Assembly (NCBI GenBank): GCA_946007485.1
Contig: CAMGAM010000025.1
Coordinates: 1-12,663 of the forward strand
DNA from: an uncultured Mycoplasmatota bacterium
GTDB lineage: Bacteria > Bacillota_I > Bacilli_A > RF39 > UBA660
Reading direction: 5' to 3'
Length of the DNA stretch: 12,663 nucleotides
In this document: positions 1-6,628 of the stretch, in pieces
Layout of the letters: each line of letters begins with the position of its first letter
Numbering within the stretch: the stretch's first letter is position 1
Program-made: the position numbers and the translations under genes
Notes under the pieces: model-generated
Database searches by the model: none
What the model was told of the DNA's origin: nothing
The model's input: only the letters and a program-made list of their open reading frames with translations

Positions 1-55
1 GTGGATTGGTGTGGAGATTTTCTGATAATTGTTGGAATTGTCTGAATTGTATGAA
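1..55. repeat. left terminal inverted repeat
   Basis: Bases 1-55 are a perfect reverse complement of 12609-12663, with the first mismatch at base 56. The repeat reaches the first base, as expected for a full-length linear genome replicated by protein priming. The end reads 5'-GTGGATTGGTGTGG, so the first nucleotide joined to the terminal protein would be dGMP (inferred). The inner part contains the first units of a 9-bp tandem array. It is the likely left replication origin. Confidence 0.95.
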
Positions 56-88
56 TTGCGTGAATTGTGTGAATTGCGTTAATTGTGT
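26..88. repeat. 9-bp tandem repeat array next to the left terminus
   Basis: Seven consecutive 9-bp units lie at 26-34, 35-43, 44-52, 53-61, 62-70, 71-79 and 80-88. The consensus is GAATTGYGT; the first and last units begin TAATTG. The first three units are inside the inverted repeat and so also occur at the right end. The last four are unique to the left end. A one-turn period of about 9-10 bp could position a protein repeatedly on one face of the DNA, as phi29 p6 does at its origins, but no such protein is demonstrated here. Confidence 0.85.
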
Positions 89-103
89 GAAGATTATTAT
101 AAT
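74..103 (+). promoter_or_regulatory. candidate promoter for the rightward late operon
   Basis: TTGCGT at 74-79 and TATAAT at 98-103 are separated by 18 bp. This is a plausible but weak sigma-A promoter that starts inside the tandem array. Other TATAAT hexamers occur at 122-127 and 165-170 without a convincing -35 box, so the true start is uncertain. Bases 89-218 are otherwise very AT-rich, with no gene or stable RNA fold seen. In phi29 the late promoter lacks a good -35 box and needs an activator, which could also be the case here. Confidence 0.3.
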
Positions 104-218
104 ATATAAATATTATTCTAATATAATATTATAAGATAGACAATATTATTTGCTTTCATTTTATTATAATATGTGTTATATTAAAATTGAAAATAAGAGT
201 ATGAAAGAGGTTGTATAT

Positions 219-1127
219 ATGAGAAAAGAAAGATTGTTATGTCCATCTCAAAAATACGATTTTAAAAATAAAGATACAAACATTAATGAAATGTTACGTT
301 ATATGTTAAGACGTTCCACACAAATGTTCAAATATAATGGTTTACCAGATAGCATACCTAAATATATACTTGAACTATATTTGCAGACAAACGGAAATGT
401 TTGTTTCTATAAACATAATGAAAAACTTTATGTGTTTACAGGTAGTATGGGTGGAGAATTGAACGAGTATTATTTACCAACAATCTATACAATATCTAAT
501 CCATTTTTAAATCTTACTAAAAATTTGGTTATAGATAAAGATTGTGTTGTTGTTGCAAATGATTCTTGTTATCAAGGTATGTTACCTCAATTCAAGAAAT
601 ATGCTACTGGGTTAGTTGAGAATGAATTATCAATGAATATTGCATCAATTAATAGCAGAATGATTTCTTTAATTTCCGCTAGTGATGATAGAACTTTAAA
701 AAGTGCAGAATCTTACATAAAGCATATTTTTGATGGTGATTTATCTGTTGTATCAGAGGATGCTTTTTTAAATGGAGTAAAAGTTCAACCCTACGCAAAA
801 GCTACAAATGATACACTTTCAAAATTGATTGAATATAATCAGTATTTAAAAGCATCATGGTTTAATGATATTGGATTGAACGCAAATTACAATATGAAAC
901 GTGAAGCTATCAACTCTAACGAGTCACAGCTCAATGATGATATGCTTTTTCCTACTGTTGATGATATGTTGGAGCGTAGGAAAGAGGGAATTGAAAAAGT
1001 AAATAAAATGTATGGTACTAATATCACAGTAGAATTAAATTCTTCATGGAGATACAATGTTGATGAAATTAATAATTCCGTTCAAACGGAAACTAAAACA
1101 GAGGTGATAGACAATGAAACTGAATGA
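219..1127 (+). CDS. portal protein (upper collar connector, phi29 gp10-like)
   Basis: This 302-aa protein is close in length to phi29 gp10 (about 309 aa). It should form the dodecameric ring at the unique capsid vertex through which DNA is packaged and ejected. From memory it resembles gp10 in the basic N-terminus, and in the C-terminal helix followed by a region matching the pattern N-x-E-S-Q-L ... R-R-K-E-G-I-E-K-V-N-K-M-Y-G. The ATG at 219 was chosen because AAAGAGG at 204-210 sits 8 nt upstream. A longer frame from TTG at 150 or ATG at 201 has no comparable ribosome site. It is the first late gene and overlaps the lower-collar gene by 14 bp. An imperfect copy of the genome's 16-bp palindrome lies near its 3' end (1076-1091). 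Confidence 0.9.
   Translation: MRKERLLCPSQKYDFKNKDTNINEMLRYMLRRSTQMFKYNGLPDSIPKYILELYLQTNGNVCFYKHNEKLYVFTGSMGGELNEYYLPTIYTISNPFLNLTKNLVIDKDCVVVANDSCYQGMLPQFKKYATGLVENELSMNIASINSRMISLISASDDRTLKSAESYIKHIFDGDLSVVSEDAFLNGVKVQPYAKATNDTLSKLIEYNQYLKASWFNDIGLNANYNMKREAINSNESQLNDDMLFPTVDDMLERRKEGIEKVNKMYGTNITVELNSSWRYNVDEINNSVQTETKTEVIDNETE
1076..1091. repeat. imperfect copy of the 16-bp palindrome, inside the portal gene
   Basis: TTCCGTTCAAACGGAA differs from the perfect palindrome at one base (C for T at 1083). It lies in the last codons of the portal gene, about 23 bp before the lower-collar start. It may be coincidental coding sequence or a degenerate site. Confidence 0.4.
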
Positions 1128-1968
1128 AGTTTTTACCGATTATATCAATAACGGTATTTTCACTTTTCTAAATTCTTTAGATGTTCCATGGAAAGAAAAA
1201 AATATTTATAAACAGTTAAATATGCAGTATCATGGTAATATATCTGGTAAAAAAGATACATCACCTTTAGTTGATTCTTTAATAGTTGAAAACAACTTAA
1301 CGGATAACAGTAAAACAATGTTGGCTATGAGTATTTTTTCAATATATTCTAATAAATGGAGTAAACTTTATCGTATTCTTTCATTAGAATATGAACCAAT
1401 AGAAAACTATAACATGATTGAAACCGAAAAAACCACATCAATAAATGAAAATACCGATACTATTACAACCAACACAACAAATTCTAATAATGTAACAGAA
1501 ACTAATACCGGAACTAATACAGCTAATGATTCTGAAAACACAACAGGAAAAAATGTTATAACTGATTCCAGAACTATAACAGAAAATAACAATGTAACAA
1601 ACAATAACTCATTATACGGCTTCAATAGTGTATCTGGTGTAAATTCTGACAGTCAAAATAGTACAGAAACAAGAAACACAACAGATAAAAATAATCATAA
1701 TGATGATTTAAAAGGAACACGCACAAATGAACATTCTGAAAATATCAACATATCAAAAGTTACTGCACAGAAAAATGATATAAAAGATATTAAAGATGGA
1801 ACACACACGGAAAATGGTTCACAAGATAGAACTTTAACACGACACGGAAACATTGGTGTTACAACGTCTCAACAAATGATAAATTCTGAAATAGAATTGT
1901 GGCAGTGGGATTTCTTTAGTGGAGTGTTTAAAGATATAGATAAAATTCTAACTATCCAAACATATTGA
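1114..1968 (+). CDS. lower collar protein (phi29 gp11-like)
   Basis: This 284-aa protein is comparable to phi29 gp11 (293 aa), which joins portal to tail knob. Residues 1-103 and about 243-284 look like conserved structural ends. The C-terminal end contains GNIGVTTSQQM followed by a WQWDFF segment and a final hydrophobic helix, a pattern I recognise from lower-collar proteins of gut phi29-like phages. Between them, residues about 105-240 are an Asn/Thr/Ser-rich low-complexity stretch with many N-T-x and T-E-N runs. It is probably a flexible or beta-repeat insertion. The start at ATG 1114 has GAGGTGAT upstream and overlaps the portal gene by 14 bp, suggesting translational coupling and matching the gp10-gp11 order of phi29. 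Confidence 0.85.
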   Translation: MKLNEVFTDYINNGIFTFLNSLDVPWKEKNIYKQLNMQYHGNISGKKDTSPLVDSLIVENNLTDNSKTMLAMSIFSIYSNKWSKLYRILSLEYEPIENYNMIETEKTTSINENTDTITTNTTNSNNVTETNTGTNTANDSENTTGKNVITDSRTITENNNVTNNNSLYGFNSVSGVNSDSQNSTETRNTTDKNNHNDDLKGTRTNEHSENINISKVTAQKNDIKDIKDGTHTENGSQDRTLTRHGNIGVTTSQQMINSEIELWQWDFFSGVFKDIDKILTIQTY

Positions 1969-1982
1969 AAGGAGTTTAAAGT

Positions 1983-2258
1983 ATGGCTATTAAAGGTGGT
2001 TACAAATTGATTGATTTAAAAGACAGCAAATTGACTGTTGGTGGTAATGGGGTTACTGTAAAAGGTATTTATAATTCCATTGAAAATAGTTATAATAAAC
2101 CATTGATTTTGACTGGTATTAATATTGGTGGCATTGAAAGAAACGATGTTTTTATTGATTTTACTGTAGTTTCTGGTAATTATGTTGCAAATATTTCAGC
2201 AACAGAAAAAATCACAATCACAAATGCAGATTTAGTAAAAGTAGCAAATATTAGTTAA
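1983..2258 (+). CDS. small beta-rich virion protein, possibly head decoration
   Basis: This 91-aa protein has a good ribosome site (AAAGGAG, 1970-1976) and lies between the lower-collar and capsid genes with short gaps. I do not recognise a family. The sequence is rich in Gly, Val, Ile and Asn, with alternating hydrophobic residues typical of beta strands, no Cys or Trp, and no signal peptide or membrane segment. The place next to the capsid gene suggests a head fibre, decoration or head-tail joining protein. A scaffold, which a phi29-like head would need, is usually helical and charged, so that role fits poorly. The function is inferred from position only. Confidence 0.65.
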   Translation: MAIKGGYKLIDLKDSKLTVGGNGVTVKGIYNSIENSYNKPLILTGINIGGIERNDVFIDFTVVSGNYVANISATEKITITNADLVKVANIS

Positions 2259-2274
2259 GAAAGGAAGTAACAAC

Positions 2275-3432
2275 ATGAAAGTAAATCAGATTTATGAAAT
2301 TATTAACGATGTAACAAAAGAGGTTTTGGGAGAAAAAACTATAACAGTTTCAGAGGATTTGTCAAATATTGTTGATATTGGAAAAGAAATTTTGAACGGT
2401 ACAGACATTGATAATTATGTAAAATCTCTTGTAGACCATATCGGACGAGTTATTTTTGTAAATAGGAAGTATTCTGGCGGAGCACCGTCCGTTTTAATGG
2501 ATGGATGGGAGTTTGGTTCTATCCTTGAAAAAATTACCGCAGATTTACCAGAAGCTACAGAAAATGAAAGTTGGGAATTGGAAAACGGTACTTCATATGA
2601 CCCAAACATTTTTTATCAGCCTAAAGTTTCAGCAAAATTCTTCAACAACAGAGTTACATTCGAGATTCCAATGTCATTCACAGAGAAACAAGTTAAAAGC
2701 TCATTCTCTTCGAGAGAACAGTTAAACGGTTTTGTTTCTATGCTTTATAACTCCATTGACCGTTCAATGACTATTAAAATTGATAGTTTAATCATGAGAA
2801 CTATCAACAACTTTATCGGTGAAACTCTTCATTCCGAATATCCAAATAATGCATACACAACAAAAAGCACAGTAAAAGCTGTAAATCTTCTGTATTTATA
2901 TAATACAGAAAAAAATCAAACTTTAACCGCTGACAAATGCTTGACTGATACTGAATTTATTAGGTATTCATCTTACATTATGAAACTTTATGTATCACGT
3001 TTAGGAAAAGCAAGCACTCATTTTAACATCGGCAAAAAAGATAGATTTACACCTAAAGATATGTTGCATATCATTTTACTTGATAACTTTGCAAGTGCAT
3101 CTGATGTTTACTTGCAGTCTGATACATTCCATAAGGAATTATCAGAGTTTCCGAGCCATGAAACAGTTCCTTTTTGGCAAGGTAGTGGTGAGAATTACAG
3201 TTTTACAGATGTATCAACTATCGACATTAAAACAAGTGGAAACAACACAATTAAAGCCACAGGTATTTTAGGTGTTATGTTTGACCGTGATTCTTTAGGC
3301 GTTACTAATTTAGACCGTCGTGTAACTTCTCAGTATAACGCTAAAGCTGAATTTTTCAATAACTGGTTTAAGTTTGATGCGGGATATTTTAATGACATGA
3401 ATGAAAATTTTGTTGTTTTCTTTGTAGCTTGA
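2275..3432 (+). CDS. major capsid protein (HK97-fold, phi29 gp8-like)
   Basis: This 385-aa protein should form the procapsid shell. Its length, its position in the structural operon and its layout fit phi29-type capsid proteins. The layout is a helical N-terminus, a beta-rich middle (about residues 100-140, FYQPKVSAKFF then VTFEIPMSFTEKQVK), a helical P/A-domain region and a hydrophobic C-terminus ending VVFFVA. It is shorter than phi29 gp8 (448 aa), consistent with no C-terminal BIG2/Ig-like domain. The ribosome site AAAGGAAG precedes ATG 2275. The TGA stop is followed directly by a perfect 16-bp palindrome and an intrinsic terminator, so this is the last gene of the first late unit. No scaffold gene is recognisable nearby. 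Confidence 0.85.
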   Translation: MKVNQIYEIINDVTKEVLGEKTITVSEDLSNIVDIGKEILNGTDIDNYVKSLVDHIGRVIFVNRKYSGGAPSVLMDGWEFGSILEKITADLPEATENESWELENGTSYDPNIFYQPKVSAKFFNNRVTFEIPMSFTEKQVKSSFSSREQLNGFVSMLYNSIDRSMTIKIDSLIMRTINNFIGETLHSEYPNNAYTTKSTVKAVNLLYLYNTEKNQTLTADKCLTDTEFIRYSSYIMKLYVSRLGKASTHFNIGKKDRFTPKDMLHIILLDNFASASDVYLQSDTFHKELSEFPSHETVPFWQGSGENYSFTDVSTIDIKTSGNNTIKATGILGVMFDRDSLGVTNLDRRVTSQYNAKAEFFNNWFKFDAGYFNDMNENFVVFFVA

Positions 3433-3448
3433 TTCCGTTTAAACGGAA
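3433..3448. repeat. perfect 16-bp palindrome, copy 1 (after the capsid gene)
   Basis: TTCCGTTTAAACGGAA begins at the base after the capsid stop codon and runs into the next terminator. As RNA it could fold into a 6-bp stem with a UUAA loop. As DNA it could bind a symmetric dimer. This is one of four perfect copies. Confidence 0.9.
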
Positions 3449-3480
3449 AATAGTGGATGTAAATGCATCCACTATTTTTT
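3447..3480 (+). terminator. rho-independent terminator after the capsid gene
   Basis: A perfect 13-bp stem (3447-3459 with 3466-3478, core TAGTGGATG/CATCCACTA) encloses a 6-nt loop, and T runs to 3480. It should end or reduce transcription between capsid and tail genes. No strong promoter is visible before the next gene at 3494, so the tail and lysis genes probably depend on readthrough, which would set their dose below capsid. Confidence 0.9.
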
Positions 3481-3493
3481 AAAAGGGGTAAAA

Positions 3494-3931
3494 ATGAATA
3501 TTATTTTATATTATAATAAAAGTCCTAAAAATAAAATTGGCAAGACTTTAGTTAATGCAAATAGTATCACAGGAAATTTAAGAGGTGAAACAAGCACATC
3601 TAATATCCAAATGTTACTAAATATAATAGACTTAAATCCATATAATTATATGTATATTGCAGATTTTGATAAATATTATTTTATCACAAATATTATTTCT
3701 GTCCGTACTGGGTTATGGTTGGTTAGTGCTTCTATTGATGTATTAGAAAGTTACAAAAATGAAATTTTACAATTAAATGTAATTTTATCTTATACTGAAA
3801 GTGTTGGTTCTAAACAATATAGAAATGGTTCATGCTGGGACGTACTTGTGAAAGATAAAACTGATATTATTTCTTTTTCGGACGGTTTATTACAAACAGG
3901 TGAATTTATCTTAATAACAGCGGGAGGATGA
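3494..3931 (+). CDS. tail knob N-terminal domain protein (phi29 gp9-like, separate gene)
   Basis: This 145-aa protein resembles the N-terminal tube-forming domain of phi29 gp9. Aligned from memory, the segment from NYMYIADFDKYYFITNI through SIDVLESYKNEI and the following strand matches the gp9 region running from ...WFYAFVTELEF to FEIDVLQTWMFDIKFQESFIVRE. This beta-rich fold lines the tail tube. AAAAGGGG (3480-3487) precedes ATG 3494. The frame ends cleanly in TGA just after a hydrophobic strand (EFILITAGG), and the next gene starts 4 bp later with its own AGGAGG-type ribosome site. It therefore looks like a true separate cistron, not a frameshift. The partner C-terminal knob region is in the next gene. 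Confidence 0.7.
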   Translation: MNIILYYNKSPKNKIGKTLVNANSITGNLRGETSTSNIQMLLNIIDLNPYNYMYIADFDKYYFITNIISVRTGLWLVSASIDVLESYKNEILQLNVILSYTESVGSKQYRNGSCWDVLVKDKTDIISFSDGLLQTGEFILITAGG

Positions 3932-3935
3932 TTTA

Positions 3936-6404
3936 ATGTCTAAAACCACATATTTAGATTTTTTAGATGGAGTAAAGGCTTATTATGGTACTGGTTCAGA
4001 CCAATGGGCTGAAATTGCAAAATACGGTCTTAAAGCTGACAACGCTCTTGACATTCTTTCACAGATTCCAGATGTAAACGTCATAAAAAATGCTAATGGA
4101 ACTGTAAGAGGTATTACATATAAAGATTTCACAAGTTGGGGTGGTTACCCATCTAATATAGGAAATGCTTTAAATTCAAATAATTTAGGTGGTTCTGCTA
4201 GTCCTAGTAAATCTTTTAATATGAGCATTCCGTCTAATACAAAAGTAAATGAAACAACTAAAACCTTGGAAATGACTTCCGAAATTGGAAAAAAGGTTAG
4301 TACAGGACAAAAGGTAATAGGTACTTTGGCTAATATAGGTCAAGCTGTTTTTGCAGTAGGTACTGCTTGCACTTTAGGTAAAATTATTGATAAAGCTTTG
4401 TACAATCTTAATCCAGATTTTTGGAATGCTCACGATATGGAAACACTTAACCCAGATGTATGGGGCGAAATAACAAATTCTGGTAGTACTGGTGATAACA
4501 TATTTAATGCCTTAATGGGTGTTGACCCTGTAACTAATGAAACTACAGCATATGTAGACCAAAATGCGCTTGCATATATGGCGTTGTATTTACAGGAAAA
4601 GGGTATATTTGATTCGTCCGAATATAGAGAATTGACTAATACAGATAATATAATTGAAGAAGATATAAAAAATACTATTGATACTTATTTTGAATTACCT
4701 GTGCAAATGCCTTTAATAAATTTTGGGGAATACGCATGGAAATACACAGATAATACAAATTATTATTATGCTGAAAAAACCAATAAAATCATGCCTATGG
4801 CATTGTTTAAGGAAGATACTAATTTTCAACGTTTATTTATGTTGGAATATGACGAAAATCCGTTTAAATGGGGATGGGGACAAGGAAGTAGCTATGTAAA
4901 TTCAGATAGTATAAATACAAATAATGATTCTGTTAAATATACTTATAATGGTAAAACAGTCAACTATCATGCTAATACTGATACTATGCCATTTTATAAT
5001 AATAATGGTTTAATTTTTAATACACTAACTACAAATAAAATAAAAAATCAAAATCAAGTAGGAACTGAAACTTTAGGTATACTGGGATGGGCTTTATTAT
5101 TTTATGGCACAACTAAAACTGATGGTATGGATGGTGTAGGAAATCAAGCTAACGCAACTATACCAGATTTAAGTGGTGCAAGTACAGTTGAAGATGCTTT
5201 AAACATTCTAAAAAATACATTACCAAATATTTTTAATAATGCTATTACAAACAGTGTACCACAACCGGATGGAAGTATAAAAGATTATACATACGTTCCA
5301 ATTTCATTACCAAATACTAATAATAACAATGACCCACAACCCGAAACAGGAAATCAAACACAAGCTAAACCACAGGTAAATCCAGAAACATCACCAGACA
5401 CATTATTGGATTTAATTATTAAATTAATTGGAAATAAACTTGACACACCTAATCCCCCAGACACAGGAACAGGAAACACACCACCAGTAGTTTTGCCAAC
5501 TGGTTCTGCTGATGCATTATATAAAATTTATAATCCAACTCAAGCTGAAATAAATAGTTTTGGTGCGTGGTTATGGTCTAGCAATTTTGTAGACCAGTTA
5601 CTAAAAGTGTTCAATAATCCTATGGAAAGCATTATTGGATTGCATAAAGTTTATGCAAGTCCTATAATTGGTGGACGTTCTAATATAAAAGTAGGTTATC
5701 TCGATAGTGGTGTAAATTCAAATTTTGTGTCTAATCAGTACACAAAAATAGATTGTGGTACAGTTAATTTACAAGAATATTTCGGAAATGTGTTTGATTA
5801 TGCGCCTTATACTAATATTGAACTTTACTTACCTTGTATTGGTTTTGTTCAATTAGACGTTGGAAATGTAATGCGTTCTAGCATTAATATAACATATACA
5901 GTTGATGTTTTGACAGGTGCTTGTCTTGCAGAAGTAAATGTAAAACGTGATAATTCTGGTGGTGTGTTATATTCTTATAGTGGAAATTGCGCAAGTCAAT
6001 ATCCATTGTCAAGCGGTTCATATATGGGAATTGTATCTAGCGTAATAGGAGTAGCAGGTTCAATCGTAGGAACTGTTGCTAGTGGTGGTTCATTAGCCCC
6101 ATTAGCTTTAGGTGCTACTAGCGGTTTATTAAATGCTAAAACTCATGTACAACATTCTGGTAGTTTATCAGGTAACAGTGGTGTTATGGGTGGAAAAATA
6201 CCGTACTTAATAATTACCAGACCACAAACAAATATGGCTGAGAATTATCAGCACTTGCAAGGTATACCATCTAATACTTATACACAATTATCAGCTTGTC
6301 ATGGTTTTGTAAAAGTTAAAAATGTAAATGTTAAAAATATAATTGCAGAGAGTGAAGAACTTGAAGAAATTAAAACTCTGTTATTAGATGGAGTTATAAT
6401 TTAA
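3936..6404 (+). CDS. large tail protein with C-terminal tail knob region (gp9-like) and unrecognised N-terminal half
   Basis: This is the largest protein in the genome, 822 aa. Residues about 525-822 resemble the distal part of phi29 gp9. They include a Gly/Ala/Ser-rich hydrophobic stretch (about 697-734) matching the loop that phi29 gp9 inserts into the host membrane, and a C-terminal part ending ELEEIKTLLLDGVII, like gp9's NDLQEIRTIFDNGITLW. Residues about 460-522 are a Pro/Thr/Asn-rich linker. Residues 1-460 are not recognised: they contain a hydrophobic segment (about 126-150), a helical part (about 208-235) and an aromatic-rich part (about 250-330). No lysozyme or peptidase motif is visible, so host binding or tail extension is possible. 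GGGAGGATGA upstream fixes ATG 3936. Confidence 0.75.
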   Translation: MSKTTYLDFLDGVKAYYGTGSDQWAEIAKYGLKADNALDILSQIPDVNVIKNANGTVRGITYKDFTSWGGYPSNIGNALNSNNLGGSASPSKSFNMSIPSNTKVNETTKTLEMTSEIGKKVSTGQKVIGTLANIGQAVFAVGTACTLGKIIDKALYNLNPDFWNAHDMETLNPDVWGEITNSGSTGDNIFNALMGVDPVTNETTAYVDQNALAYMALYLQEKGIFDSSEYRELTNTDNIIEEDIKNTIDTYFELPVQMPLINFGEYAWKYTDNTNYYYAEKTNKIMPMALFKEDTNFQRLFMLEYDENPFKWGWGQGSSYVNSDSINTNNDSVKYTYNGKTVNYHANTDTMPFYNNNGLIFNTLTTNKIKNQNQVGTETLGILGWALLFYGTTKTDGMDGVGNQANATIPDLSGASTVEDALNILKNTLPNIFNNAITNSVPQPDGSIKDYTYVPISLPNTNNNNDPQPETGNQTQAKPQVNPETSPDTLLDLIIKLIGNKLDTPNPPDTGTGNTPPVVLPTGSADALYKIYNPTQAEINSFGAWLWSSNFVDQLLKVFNNPMESIIGLHKVYASPIIGGRSNIKVGYLDSGVNSNFVSNQYTKIDCGTVNLQEYFGNVFDYAPYTNIELYLPCIGFVQLDVGNVMRSSINITYTVDVLTGACLAEVNVKRDNSGGVLYSYSGNCASQYPLSSGSYMGIVSSVIGVAGSIVGTVASGGSLAPLALGATSGLLNAKTHVQHSGSLSGNSGVMGGKIPYLIITRPQTNMAENYQHLQGIPSNTYTQLSACHGFVKVKNVNVKNIIAESEELEEIKTLLLDGVII

Positions 6405-6407
6405 AAA

Positions 6408-6423
6408 TTCCGTTTAAACGGAA
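6408..6423. repeat. perfect 16-bp palindrome, copy 2 (upstream of holin)
   Basis: TTCCGTTTAAACGGAA lies between the tail gene stop (6402-6404) and the holin start. It runs straight into the holin ribosome site (AAAGGGGG) and ends 13 nt before the ATG. Confidence 0.9.
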
Positions 6424-6436
6424 AGGGGGTGTAAAT

Positions 6437-6628
6437 ATGAATTTATCTGATATTGGAACATTAATCGGAAGCGTCGGTTTTCCTATTGTGGCATGTTGTG
6501 GTATGGGTTGGTATATAAACAATACAATGCAGAAATTTACCGATACAATGCAGAAAAACACAACAGCACTTGAAAAATTATTAACTGTTTTGAGAAAGGA
6601 CGAAAAAAACGATGGCAAAGACGAGTAA
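6437..6628 (+). CDS. holin
   Basis: This 63-aa protein has one hydrophobic segment (about residues 5-27, with FPIVACCGMGWYI), then an amphipathic helix and a charged tail rich in Lys, Asp and Glu (ending RKDEKNDGKDE). Small size, one membrane helix, charged C-terminus and position directly before the endolysin fit UviB/BhlA-like or similar phage holins, which open the cytoplasmic membrane at lysis. The ribosome site GAAAGGGGG directly follows the 16-bp palindrome, which may link lysis timing to whatever acts there (inference). It overlaps the lysin gene by 17 bp, so the two are probably translationally coupled. The exact family is not certain. Confidence 0.75.
   Translation: MNLSDIGTLIGSVGFPIVACCGMGWYINNTMQKFTDTMQKNTTALEKLLTVLRKDEKNDGKDE

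Noticed and set aside
150..218. Upstream extension of the portal gene (TTG 150 or ATG 201)
   Set aside because: No ribosome site precedes these codons, and the strong AAAGAGG falls inside this extension, 8 nt before ATG 219. The resulting N-terminus then fits phi29 gp10 length.
89..218. phi29-type packaging RNA (pRNA) near the left end
   Set aside because: The segment is almost entirely A and T and shows no stable multi-helix fold; no other gap is long enough and structured enough.
1407..1625. Antisense frame opposite the lower-collar gene
   Set aside because: It is a hydrophobic Val-rich by-product of the Asn/Thr-rich repeat on the other strand, with no ribosome site.
3929..3936. Programmed frameshift joining the two tail-knob genes
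   Set aside because: There is a 4-bp gap, a separate AGGAGG-type ribosome site and ATG, and no slippery sequence; the downstream N-terminal half is not knob-like.
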